Of a stretch of DNA of 64,000 bases, positions 35,983 through 49,663 are shown piece after piece (the first letter of the stretch is position 1; each line of letters begins with the position of its first letter). The notes below the pieces were generated by a model. That model was not told the origin of the DNA and made no database searches. It was given only the letters and a program-made list of their open reading frames with translations. Source of the stretch: Mucor racemosus (Eukaryota; Mucoromycota; Mucoromycetes; Mucorales; Mucoraceae). The position numbers were made by a program, and so were the translations under genes. The stretch spans positions 1,488,001 through 1,552,000 of the forward strand of contig JAPEHQ010000005.1 of NCBI GenBank assembly GCA_027405735.1, written 5' to 3'.

Positions 35983-36640
35983 AAAATGTAAAATAAAAGC
36001 TTTGAAAAAAGATACAGTTTAAATCCTTCTTTATTCAAATAATGGATAGTGTGCAATAGGTCTATATTTCTACTCTATTTATATTAGTTGTGATTTTGTT
36101 ATATCTGAGAGTTGCACCGTAACTGTCAGTGATCTATCAGAATTAGGAATAACCGAATTACCAACTTAGGACTTCTGTCAAACCGTGATGTTTAACATGC
36201 GAATCAGACAATGCTATATTCCATACATATATCATCATGCTACTTATTAAATGATTGAAGCATGATTCCATTGTCTTCATGCAATATCCATATGTTTATT
36301 CTTTTTGGTAAATCAATTAGTTTGTTTGTGATTTTAAAGTTTATATTGAGCTTCTTGATTTACATAATCAAGGCGGTCTTTTAATGCCCGTTTTTGGCAT
36401 ATTTGTTAATGATCCGCATAGAGCAATCCTTACTTTGATCTATGTGTTTCTTCAGTTTATTTTATGAATCAATTTGCTTTGTTTATGATTCGGTCTATTT
36501 TATTTATATATTAAATTACTAATACTTTCTGTATTTACTGTTAAATTCATGTTATCTCTATTTGAATATTAGAGCATGGTTTTATGTGAGATAACATTTA
36601 ATTTCTTATGTGGGAAAATAGTATCCTAGTTCAGCACATC
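35983..36640. mobile_element. Unclassified insertion of about 660 bp in copy A2
   Basis: Copies A1 (near 18840) and A3 (near 41440) read straight across this position from a CTCTACGG...CGC..TTGCA block into TTTTTTAATGAATGT or its variant. In A2 the two sides are separated by about 660 bp of AT-rich sequence. Short similar flanks (TCGCTTGCA and TCGCTTTTGCTA) hint at an imperfect duplication. No terminal repeats or coding frame were seen. Confidence 0.5.
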
Positions 36641-37639
36641 GCTTTTGCTATTTTTTAATGAATGTATGATATGATAGACCGGTTTTTCGGTAAAAAAAAT
36701 GTATGTTTCTATGATAACAGATATTGCCTATTTTGTTTAATTTATAGTTCATGCGTTGTGATGGTGCTTTTACATTGTTGGCTGAAATGAGCAATTTAAC
36801 AGGGTTTTAATTGCGCTAAATAATGTAAAACCTTGAGAATCCTTTTCTATGTGCGTTGTTTCTCTCTTTTTGTTTTCGTATTCCAAGGATATATTCACCG
36901 TTTGATAAGGCATATCAGACTATTATCAAACTGGTATTCTTTTCTTTTATCTGAATATGCATGCTAACATAAGGGACTAATATTTTTAATATATAAGTAG
37001 CAGTCGTTATATTAGAGACTGATATTTTTATTTAACCACATTCTAAGATCAAATATCATTTTTTACTACTGTATTGTTGAACGTATTTCTTGATTACCAG
37101 ATCAAATCGAAGGCAATGATATTCATATCTACTCAGTAAAAAGCTAGAACTGGCTACAAACCCATGAAATGTTCCAGAAAAGTGATAAAATTCCAAATGA
37201 TATAGAAACAAAAAAAAAGAATAACCTAATGTCTTGTTTAATAACCATAGTTTTGATCGTAGCTATACTTGAAAACAAATCTTTTTACAGCTGACAATAG
37301 TAACCAAATAGTAAATTTAAAGAAGGTTAACTTATTTAAATTTTATGTGTGAAAAAGTAACATTTATGGCTTTAAATTTGGCTTGCATATAAATTTAAGC
37401 AATAAGTGTTATTTAATTTTATGCTCAAGCAAAAACCATTGTTGCTGTAAGCATTATTATAACTATAAACATATTTACAAATAATAATAATCGTAAATAT
37501 ATTGGCTCTTGCATGTATTGACCTACATCTCTACATCAACAACGCATTAAATTGTATTATTGTCTATAATCTATATTAATATAATAAACGCAAATGTAAT
37601 TTAAAAACCCATTCCAGTAAAAAAATGCAACGGAATTTT

Positions 37640-37900
37640 GAGAACGGCACGATGCTTATGTACAAACCAATTTGTGCCCATACAATCAGCTCATTATGCT
37701 CATGATCAGATTTTATTACTATGCACAAATACTGTAGGAATAATGATATGCTTATGGGAAACTCTACTATTATGCACGCATGGGATTAATGTCATGCACA
37801 CGGGTAGAATCTATAATTCTACACATATAGGCTTTTCGTTACGCTCATGTGCAGTTTCTTTTGTTGTGCAGCTTGTTATCTTTTTAGCGATTATTTAGTG
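37640..37900 (+). repeat. ~48-bp minisatellite in copy A2
   Basis: The equivalent of the array at 17618-17870, with repeated TGTGCA/ATGCACA and ATGCTCATG cores spaced about 45-50 bp. An 86-codon frame runs through it, but the repeat itself explains the repetitive peptide (LLLCT... units). Confidence 0.55.
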
Positions 37901-37981
37901 GGCGCAACAAGTCATCAGGCTATAGTGTGCAGCCCACCTGGACACAACAAAATTATCTTGTGCAGCACAGGTTGGCCGTAA

Positions 37982-38917
37982 TGCTTTTATATATAAATCC
38001 TTTAAATTTGTGATTTTATGGACTTTTTTTGAATCCGGTTGTATCATATTATACTTTTCAAGTTAAACCCGTTATTAGGCTAATAACGTTGTAGGTTGTA
38101 TTTATGCTTTACTTAAAATAAGCCTTTGAATAATTAATAGCAATACAGTCGAATCTTAATTTTTGTATGAAATTTTGATACCTGCATCTTATAGCTACTT
38201 GGAATATTTAAAAAACCGCGTCCGGGCTGTCCGATAATTTTTTCTGGAGATTTAAAGCTTGGAAATATTATTAGATGGCCGCTTCCGGAGATTGTTCGGC
38301 TTTTTTTTTGGAAGAGTGACCATTGGCAAAAATATGAATTATATACTATGTTGTGTGATGCCATCAAGTACCATATGTTATCATCTTCTACAGTATTAAT
38401 ACATCTTACAATCTATTGATTACGACATGTATCATTGAAGTTGAAAGTTTTGATATCGGATATAAGAAACTCCTAGCGTAATAAGTTTAAGCTAGTAATT
38501 ACCAAGGACGCTTGGGCCTCAATTATGACACCATATTATTTCATCCCAACAGTTAATCAATCAAGTAGCTATCAAATCAACATCCAACAAGCACATTTAG
38601 CGCAACATTGAAACAAGGCAACTCACAAGCTCTTCTGCAAGAATGGTTAAATTATGATTGATCCATTTCAATCCATAGATTACTATCAAACAGATATAAT
38701 AATAATGGTTTAATAGTACCTTAAATTACATCTCAAGATATCAATGTCAAATCAATATAAAAGGCCGTACTTTTATATCTAAATAAATGATATCTTGTTT
38801 TTATTATACAGTTGAAGAACTGATTAATTACTCATTCTTTTATAATTGTATTCTTTTTTAAGTACTATTTATCAATCCTGAAAATATACGACAAAACTTG
38901 AAAATATACAACAAGGC
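37982..38917. other. Unassigned sequence between copies A2 and B6
   Basis: AT-rich sequence without a recognised gene. A TACAGTCGAATCTT motif at about 38145 resembles a pogo-type terminus, but no partner end was found. Confidence 0.35.
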
Positions 38918-39140
38918 TAAACCTTTTGCAATTCTGCGGATCAGCGCTAGAAGTACTTGCCATTGCAACGGGAGGTTATTTCGATTTATATTGGTTGACA
39001 AAAACTGGTGGGCTTGCCGATATTAGTAGGTGTCAGTAGCAGGTAACCAACTTGTTGCTCAAACTGGCTCAACGTACAATGACCCATAGATGCTGGTAGC
39101 ATTGGTATCGAGCCGAGTTTTGCTAGCCAAATTTACTAGT
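38918..39140 (+). repeat. Family B fragment B6 with a truncated mini-MITE
   Basis: Shares TTTGCAATTCTG, ATTGCAACGGGAGG and AACCAACTTGTTG with 16940-17100, 22990-23050 and 62020-62150. At 39097-39140 it carries an inverted, truncated copy of the mini-MITE (TAGCATTGGTATCGAGCC, then GCCAAATTTACTAG). Confidence 0.55.
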
Positions 39141-39274
39141 ATGCATATCATATGCACTAATGAAAAAGGAAAATTTTTGCTAGACTTATGCAAAACTTAC
39201 GAGGAAAAAAAGGAGGACCAATCATATACGATGAAAAGCAGGGTTATCCAAGGTTCTCTTTTGAAATTCATATC

Positions 39275-39375
39275 CTAATACCAAAGGGCTTCCTCTTTGG
39301 CGGGTTTGAACTCACGAATATGTGTGTCGCACTCAATTTGTAGCGTATGCGCCACCCGTTAAGCTTGTCACTCTC
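39275..39375 (-). other. Possible tRNA-derived remnant (tRNA pseudogene or SINE head)
   Basis: On the reverse strand a GTGAGTTCAAACCCGC segment fits a tRNA T-arm and B box (GTTCAAACC), with four of five stem pairs. An A-box-like GGTGGCGCATACGC lies about 40 nt upstream. I could not fold a full cloverleaf, so it is not called as a functional tRNA. Confidence 0.3.
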
Positions 39376-40089
39376 CTTTGGTCTACAATTTTAACTTCCA
39401 TACTTGTGAACATGTATTTGTCAGTTTTTCACTGCAATTAAAGTCCGTATTCCACTGTAAGGTAATATATCCGTTTTACCATGCGTATTCCCTGCGTATT
39501 CAGTAAAAATTAGTTACAGCGTTTCACTGTTCTGGAAAATGCAGCAAATTAAGGTGTGTATCTTTTCTTTTTGGAAATAATAGTAGAGCTTTTCAGAAAT
39601 TGGTAGCCGATTTCGTCTAGAGAATGCGTATTTTTGATGGAGATATAAACAAAACTCAACGATAGTACATTAATAATAAACTGTTGTATACCAGAAAAAT
39701 TGAATATGGATGAATCGAATGTAAAGGAATCTTTACTAAAATGAGAGTTAGTAGTATAATATCAGCTACAACGCATAGAAACGCAAGTGATATCCAATAG
39801 ATGCAGTTGCAGTTGGAAATTCAGTTTTTAGAAGTATAAACACCTATAATTATACTGGAAAATCAAATTAAGCATTATTGATCAAACTAAAAACAGACAC
39901 CAACCTTCCAATCCACCAATGTTAAATGCAGATATCAATTGTATAAATTCTACCAATGCGAAATAGTAACATGATATGTTGTGCCAGTTAGTTTGATGAC
40001 TATAATCAATAAAAATAGGATCAAGTTTTTAAAGTAACAATGACAAAAAATCACCAACAGTATAATAGTAAATCGTAGTTTAATTCACT
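39376..40089. other. Unassigned sequence left of copy A3
   Basis: AT-rich sequence; no gene or repeat recognised. Family A similarity may reach slightly into its right end. Confidence 0.35.
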
Positions 40090-40430
40090 ATTATCGTTCA
40101 ATATGACCGGATATTATTAATGAATTAGAGAAAATGCAATGCTGAAAAACTGATACCCAATTTATATCGAGGTCAAGATTGATAAAAGGTGCATTCATCG
40201 TGTAGTTAGAATCGCAACATTTTGATGGGTAGAAATTACACGACCAAGATGCTGTGTTTGCCTCAGGGGTTTCAAAAGAATTTAAACGCATGCTTCATCA
40301 AACCTACTTAGGTGCTAAATACTCACCATATACTATTAGCATTATCTTGGTTTTTATTTAATTGCTGTATTATTAAAAATCAAGCTTTTCATAGCTTGCA
40401 ACAATGACAATGGGATGTTTCTGATTTTAG

Positions 40431-40665
40431 ATTAACATTTATGATAAGGCGGGCTGATGATACGTTTTTTGGTACTACTGTAGATGGAACCAGTCAAATT
40501 AATTTATGGAATTTGGATGCAAATGCCGAGGAAGAACCATTTGTAGGTAGTACTTAAGCTGGTTCTGGTAAAGCATTGAATAAATTGGCTTGGGACAAAG
40601 AGGGTGAAAAGGCGGCAATAATAGGTTCCAGTGATGGCCATGTTTATATTTATGATATTGGAGAG
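40431..40665 (+). pseudogene. Dynein intermediate chain-like exon(s), best preserved (copy A3)
   Basis: In one frame the sequence reads DDTFFGTTVDGTSQINLWNL, continues to EEEPFVG and meets a TAA at 40555-40557. It then continues in the same frame as AGSGKALNKLAWDKEGEKAA and SSDGHVYIYDIGE. This parallels the end of the dynein intermediate chain WD domain, where the last repeats close with a YDVGE-like motif. Acceptor-like (TGATTTTAG) and donor-like (GAGGTAACA) edges remain. One stop and small indels make it a pseudogene fragment. Confidence 0.7.
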
Positions 40666-42439
40666 GTAACACTGAAACTCAATTTAAATCACCTTTAGCG
40701 CAGTAATTATAAAGTAAGACTATATCATCATCAGATAAACTACCACACAATATTTACATGTACGACGATTTACAGTAATAAGCTTGGGTCAAGTGGGTAC
40801 AGCATCGTAAATTCTTAAAAAAGTTTTCAAGTATTATGAAATCTCTTATTTTTAAGACTTACAAGGCTTATAAGCGGAACATTAATTTCAAAAATTATTC
40901 TTGTCCAGATCATCAATTTTGACATTTTTTAATTTTTTTTTCTGATTTTGCAAATCTAGAGTTAATTATACTACCAATTATAAAAACAAAAAATATACAC
41001 ATATAGAGAATGTAGCGCTCTATTTGATCAATAAAAAATAACAAACATTTTTATTGCAAAATATTACATGAAAATCCTTTAATCAAAAATCCGTTTTTGG
41101 GCCAAAAGTACAAAATTTCATTACCTAACTTTTGATGTTAAGCTTTTATAAAATGCGTATTAGCTATGCCTACAATTTTCTCTCATAATGTAGTATATTT
41201 GAACGTTGATTTTGGTATCAAAATTTGATTTTTCTGTTTTTTGATCAAAATCATGAGTGTTGGTAAGGATAAAATGAGCCCCGAAAAATGTCCGCTGCAA
41301 AATCTGAATTTTCAGACCGTACGTGGTTAAATATAAGAAAAGTACAAAAAAGGACGCTTTTTTATTTAAAACTTAGATATACCATAAGAGACTTAGCCGT
41401 TCAATCTTGCTATGCTTAATTACGTTTTCGCTCTACGGGCACGCCTTTGCAATGTTTTAGTGAATGTGATATGACAGACGGTTTTTCTGGTAGAAAAATG
41501 CATGTTTCTATGATAACATATATTGTCTATTTTGTTTAATTTATGGTTCATGCGTTCATGAGCTTTAATGCTGCTTTTACATTGGCAGAAATGTGCAATT
41601 TAGCAGGGTTTTAATTGCGCTAAATAATGTAAAGCTTTGAAAATCCTTTTTTACGTGTGTTGTTTCTCTCTTTTTTTTGTTTTCATATTCCAAGGATATA
41701 TTCACCGTTTGATAAGGCATATCAGACTATTATCAAACTGGTATTCTTTTCTTTTATCTGGATATGCATGCTAACATAAGGGACTAATATTTTTAATATA
41801 GGTAGCAGTCGTTATATTAGAGACTGATATTTTTATTTAACCACATTCTAAGATCAAATATCATTTTTTACTACTGTATTGTTGAACGTATTTCTTGATT
41901 ACCAGATCAAATCGAAGGCAATGATATTCATATCTACTCAATGAAAAGCTAGAACTGGCTACAAACCCATGAAATGTTCCAGAGAAGTGATAAAATTTCA
42001 AATGATATAGAAATAAACAAAAACAAATCTAATGTCTTGCCTAATAACCATAGTATTGATTGTCGTAGCTGTATCTGAAAGCAAATCTTTTTCCAACTGA
42101 CAATCATAAACTAAAATAGTAAGTTTAAAGAAGAAGGTTAATTTGTTTAAATTTTATGTGTGATGAAGTAACATCTATAATCTTAGATTTGGCTTGCATA
42201 TAAATTTAAGCGGTAAGTGTTATTTAAGTTTATGCTCGAGTAAAAACCATTGTTGCTGCAAATATTACAGCTACAAACATATTTACAAATGATGATAATC
42301 ATAAATATATTGGCTCTTGCATGTGTTGCTTTACATCAACAACGCATTGAATTGTATTGTCTATAATTTATGTTAATAAAAGCAAACGTACTTTAAAAAC
42401 GCATTATTCCAGTAAAAAATACAATATAATTTTGAGAAC

Positions 42440-42680
42440 GGCACGATGCTCATATATAAACCAATTTGTGCCCATACGATCAGCTCATTATGGTCATAGT
42501 CAGATTTTATTATTATGCACAAATAGGGATAAAGATATGTTTATGGACAATTCTACTATTATGCACACATGGGATTAATGCCATGCACATGGACAGAGTC
42601 TATAATTTTGCACATACAGGCTTTTTGTTGTGCTCGTGTGCAGTTTTTGTTGTTGTGCCCATGTGCATCTTGTTATCGTT
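42440..42680 (+). repeat. ~48-bp minisatellite in copy A3
   Basis: The same array as in A1, A2 and A4, with ATGCTCAT, TTATGCACA and GCACATGG cores recurring about every 45-50 bp. Confidence 0.55.
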
Positions 42681-43020
42681 TTAGTCATATTAAGTAAGTA
42701 AAACAACTCAGGCTATAGTGTGCAGCCCACCTGGGCACAACGAAATTATCTTGTTGAGTACGGGTCGGCCATAGCGAAGGGGTAAATCATGCAGAGCATT
42801 GACCATAAAATGGATCGTATATCAAGTATGGCAATTGTTTGGGATACTGACTAAATATTGAGCTTGATTAATGTAATAATAATAATGGGCACAGAAGGCG
42901 TTGTTCATCATAGATTCTTAATAGGTTGTCTGGATATGATAATTAGAGTTATAAATATTGAGAAATAATGCATATAAACTTTATTTCAATTATAGAATAA
43001 GGTGGAGAGATTATGCTATG

Positions 43021-44713
43021 TATTATATATATATATTATCATAGTTATTGTAGTGTAATGTGTTCTACATCTATTTTTCAAAAAAAGAAAGCGTCAGATT
43101 TCAAACAGTGGCTTAATAAATAACTGTAAGCAAATTAATACCAAAAATAATACTAGAAAATCGTAAACATCTGTTTCTTGAAAGAGTTTCTTTATTATAC
43201 AACCAGTAGTTAATAACAAAACAAATAGTAGACAGCATCATCTACCAAATATTTTCTAAATTTTCAAAATATATAAATTTTTGATGGATTTATTGATAAA
43301 ACAAGATTTCAAGATAGATTATTGACCTATATGCAAACCGCAGTATATAGCCAAAAGCTATATGATTTGGTGTCAAATTTCAGAAACATTCTTGCTTGAG
43401 CATTTTCTAAATTATTGTTGATAAAACGAATCCAAAAATACATCCTATCACCGGTAACAATACTTTATTTAGCCATATGTTTGTATATCAACATAATATA
43501 AAGCTTATATCAATTGATTTTATTCACTTTCTGAAGAATTTTTTCGCATATATATCCATATTTTTGGCATATTTCACACGGTAAATTTTAAGAATTTTTA
43601 CTCAATATTTAGCGAATGGTTCAGTAAATTTTTGAATCATAATATTTTGAGAATTATATCACCTTATTTGCACAACATCCGTATACATCTCCTTGTAAAA
43701 TCTTTATAAGACAAAACTATTACGTTTTCAAAGACTCAACTGGTAGTATGGGTATAATAGTGCTGCAAAAAATTTCGATTGCGAGAGCGGGCATTGAAAG
43801 TATTTTCTGCCTCAAATTCGAGTACATTACGAATTTTGAAGGATTTTTATAGACACTTAGATAGATGCTACCCAATAATAAATTACTAATTATGATTTAA
43901 TAGAACTTCAAGTACAATGCTGCATTTTTTATTTTGAGATGTTGATTATAAAAACTGATCATCTCCCAGGGTTACATTTTTTTCTGTATTACTGCTTTTT
44001 TCCTTCGTATACAACATTAGTTTCACTGTTATTAATTTTATTGTTCTGCCATCTAAAATAATGGCTCCAGATTGAGTTATATGCAAACAGCCACTTAACA
44101 ATTTATAATACATAAGCCCTTTTTTCCCACTCTGAAAGCTTGCATAGAAATTACAAAAGCGCATGTTTCTATACCCCATTTTGCCATGGATGTGTTTATA
44201 CGGTACACATTTTTCCGCACACTCAATCGATCTATAAGCCATCATAATACTTGATTATCCTAGAGAATAATAAATATTATACATACAGCCTTTAAATCGT
44301 GTCACTGATCGACAATATAACACAATATTTCATGATGAATTATTCAGCCATTTTCCAAGCTTTTACAGTAAGAAATTTATGAATGTAATACAAATTTACG
44401 TATTTGTAAAGGAAATAGATAAAGCGAGAGAGTGTCACACTACACATGATATATAACAGGGTATTGCTCGTTTTTAGTCATAGATGACCTTATTTCCCAC
44501 GATTCGCATTAAAAAAAAGGCAATTCGCAGTTGCTTTCACATGAAATGTTCAACCAAGAAATCAATTACTTCATTACAAGATATCAAATTACTTAATGCT
44601 ATTTAGCTATAATTCGTTTAAAAAATATAGATAACATATATAATAGATTTCCGCTTTCTTTTTTTCCTTTATTCTTTTTCTCTTTTTTTATATTAAAAAT
44701 CCCACTTGGAAAA

Positions 44714-44747
<34 letters not shown>

Positions 44748-44919
44748 AGCCCACAAATGAATTGTAAAAATAGCTTCATATTATGGAAAATTAAATGCAT
44801 GATCAAACATTAGATTTTAATAGAGTGACTCCTCTTAACTCATCGCAACATCTAATAAACAACTTCACGACTAGCGCCGAGATCTAATTTTTTCAAATAA
44901 AACCCGCATCTTTTTCAAC
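43021..44919. other. Region upstream of the aspartate aminotransferase gene
   Basis: The left part is unassigned AT-rich sequence. A 99-codon reverse-strand frame (44245-43946) has no recognisable domain and is not called as a gene. The right part, with a T/C-rich tract near 44650-44690 and an A run of about 27 nt near 44718-44745, should contain the aminotransferase promoter. Confidence 0.4.
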
Positions 44920-46519
<1,600 letters not shown>

Positions 46520-49500
46520 TTAATAAATTTTATGTTCTTACTACTTTTGCTTAATTTTTCTTGATTTTCTTATTTTACTGTAACAATTTAAAATTTGTTT
46601 CATATCGTTTCATAACAAGAAGCATTTACTCATTGGGATTGAAATACTTCAATTAAATGATGAAACCAAACAAGCTTTATAACATTTGAATCAGACCATG
46701 CTACTTTTTACATTTCAAAAGAGAAAGACCATTTATGCATTCTAGTACACTGACGAGATTGTATTTGTATTTCAATATAATATTACTTGGATCAATTGTT
46801 TGTATAGTATAAAATATATTACAATGTGCAAATATCATAAATTAAAAAATAAAATGTAATCTCATATGTGCAGCAGTAATATAATTGAAGAATCAGACAT
46901 GCTTTACGGTGTATTCAGAAATTAATTCACCGTGTTTATTAAATTTTTATAGCTTTATAAAAAAAACATTTTTGAATACATAAAATATGGTGAGAAAATT
47001 AGGTTTATGATGTTTCCAATCTTTTGAATTGGCTTTATCTTGTCAATAAACATTAAATTACGACGCAAATATCCTTCACATTACGAAGATCATGCATTGT
47101 AAAATATACTGGAATTGAGGCCCAGCGCGCGGAAAGGCATATATGATATTTTGGCGTTTTTTGGCCAAAAAATTCAACTTCAAGAAGCTATAAATATGCT
47201 AATATACATAGAAAATAGAAACCTAGGCATTAAACTAAATTCTCTGCTTCTTGTGTTTTCAATGGTGGCAAGTACGTATTTGTAGCATGCGTAGTTAATG
47301 CTCGCTCCGATTTTGAAAAACAGTTTCCCAAAAAAAGAGAAAAAAAGTTGCTTGGCATCTCATGTCAGCTTCAAAAGTTACAAAAACTTTAAGCAATATA
47401 TGTAAAATTGGTATTAAAAGTTTCATTAGATTCATAGCTATTTTTCTATATTGCGGTTTTTTTGTTTTGAAGCTGTTCAACATGTTTTTTCTATAGTTTT
47501 TCCTTGGTTTTTTTCTATTTTCAGGCTTATTCAGCGGGCTAAAAAAAAACTGGCGGCTATTTTTTTTTTGTAGGCCTGTTGTTCAGCCGTCGACATAATT
47601 TTTACAGAAAGTTATGGCATTCAAAGGATTATTTCTTTTAGAAACATTGATCCAATTAGTAAAATCTAATGATACCATTCCGCAATTTTAGTTTGAAGTT
47701 TAGTTTCAATGTAATAATGCTATAAATATATGGCAATTTGTGTAATTCTAGCCCTGATTTTTTTAAATTCACGATAATCGAAGATTTCAATTTAAATTAC
47801 GCTTTAATTCTAATGATCGAACTTTTACAAACAACTACAAAGTAATTTCAAGCTGCCTAGATCATATATAGTTGATTTCAAAAAATATCGAAAGGTTTGG
47901 AGGAGGTAAATAGCTTAATATAGTACCTAACTCACTGTAAAAATTGGTTATTCAAGGTGCTGTATCTCGAGATAGCGGGCGTTTTAGCATGTGGTTTCTA
48001 AGCTAAATATGATTTTCACAACTAGACCCATGATATGCAACAATAACACATATTTAGAATTGGTATATTTTTTTATCATATCTCGCCCTTGCTATACCTC
48101 GACCAAAAATTGGATCTGACACGTTCATGCATTTTTCTCGATGGAAAATATAACTATAGCTGCAAGCAATACCTCATATGAAAGGTACAAATCTGGGGTA
48201 TCGCAAGGTATTTTTAGATATTAAATTATAATAATAAAATGTATACATTTTTTCAAAAAACCTGTTTTCAAACTTTTGCATTTATCTCCAAAAATCGAGA
48301 GAAAAAAATTTGTAAAAATAGCACCATTCGATGGCAAAAAAAAATGTCTATAAAAACCTATTAATACACAAGGATAATTTATTATACTATGTTTTGAGTA
48401 AATCAAGATTTTGTATTTTTGTCAATTTTTTTGACAAAATCAGATTGGAAATCCAAATGCGATTTTAAAGTCAAATTGGTGCAAATGTCTCAAAATTAAG
48501 AGAAAAGTGTACATCTTTTGATCACTGTTCGATATAGAGTGGCAATTTGATGAACTTCTTGACAATAGAACGTTTACCTACATACTCTGATCAGATCTAT
48601 AAAGGAAAATAGTAATTTTAGTTGATATTATAATCACAAGACGAGAATTTGCACCTGGCCGCGACAAAATATTACTTGCAGTCGATTTGCTTACTCATCT
48701 ACGCAGTACATTTTGGTGATTCTTTTCGCATCAAATGCATAGAAGGTGCTGATATGTAATCAAGTTCCACCTCCCCCTGAACGTTTACAGCACTTTATTA
48801 TTTCTCCCTGATTCTTCTTGAACATTTGTTTGCATTAATAATTGAATGATTAACATTTGTTTCTGATTGCTGAGCGATTTGCGATGTTCCTTGGCAATGG
48901 GTTTTAAATCGCCTAAATTGAACTATAGAAATAACCTAGATTTATTTAGACAAATCACAGCTAGAATTGCATTAAGTTTAAGTGAGTCAAGTTACGGCTG
49001 AAATTTCTCTATTTTTAGTTGGAATGCGTAGTAAAGTATTGATCGGTTCAATTCGTGAAACATCCCTATACAATCATCAAGTACGTATATGTAAAACACG
49101 CCTAAAACACATATTTAATAATAGAAATCATAGCAATTAGAAATATGAGAAAAAGTAGAACAAAAGGTAATAATAAAATATAATATTTCCCTCTTTTTTA
49201 TTTGCTATTTTATTTATAAATGTATATACCTTCTTTTTTGGATTTTTTTTACTTTTAAGACTTTTAAAACTAAATATTTTCCTTCTTTCAAATGGACAAA
49301 AAATACAACCATGGATGTGATAATTTTTTCGATATGATAAATTTTTTTTTGCTGTGATTTTTTTTTTTTTTTAATACCTTTTTTTTTTTTCTTTTTTTTT
49401 ACATATTTTTTTTCGAGAATTTTCTTTTGGCTAAATATATGTTGTTGTGGTTGTGGTTGTGGTTGTAATTGTTGATTTGAAAATTTTGTACAGATGAGGG

Positions 49501-49663
49501 AGAAATAATAATAATAAGAATAATAATAATGAAAAAGAAAAATGATGGGATCATAAAATAAAAAAGAATAGTGAAAAAAGAGAGAGTAATTAAGGGGCGT
49601 TGTTATTGTTGGAAAAGTAAGTGTTGAAGGGATATAGCAGGAAAGAAAAATAGAAACCAAATG
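46520..49663. other. Intergenic region between the aminotransferase and cyclin genes
   Basis: A 3.1-kb gap between convergent genes, AT-rich, with no coding sequence recognised. Purine/pyrimidine-rich low-complexity tracts at 49215-49420, just past the cyclin stop codon, are probably its 3' UTR. No match to families A or B was found. Confidence 0.4.

Larger units (their letters stand above)
34640..37981 (+). repeat. Family A repeat, copy A2
   Basis: Forward copy matching A3 and the reverse complement of A1. Relative to them it carries two extra segments: a solo LTR (34699-34930) and an insertion of about 660 bp (about 35983-36640). The right end stops after GGTTGGCCGTA, close to where copy A4 also stops; A1 and A3 continue about 270 bp further. 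The dynein-like remnant and minisatellite are both present. Confidence 0.75.
40090..43020 (+). repeat. Family A repeat, copy A3 (least interrupted)
   Basis: Forward copy with no large insertions, so it is the best reference for the family. It matches the reverse complement of 17255-20420 from the dynein-like segment to a shared right end (GAATAAGGTGGAGAGATT, about 43000-43020). Between them lie the AT-rich middle, a short exon-like block near 41907-42000 and the minisatellite. A segment of several hundred bp (about 40905-41345) is almost identical to 35405-35850 in copy A2. Confidence 0.78.

Noticed and set aside
38143..38400. Possible second pogo-type element starting TACAGTCGAATCTT
   Set aside because: No inverted partner end was found in the following kilobase, and the similarity to the 21855 terminus is only six bases.
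43946..44245. 99-codon reverse-strand open frame
   Set aside because: No recognisable domain, no splice context and no second copy to test conservation. It could be chance in AT-rich DNA or an old remnant.
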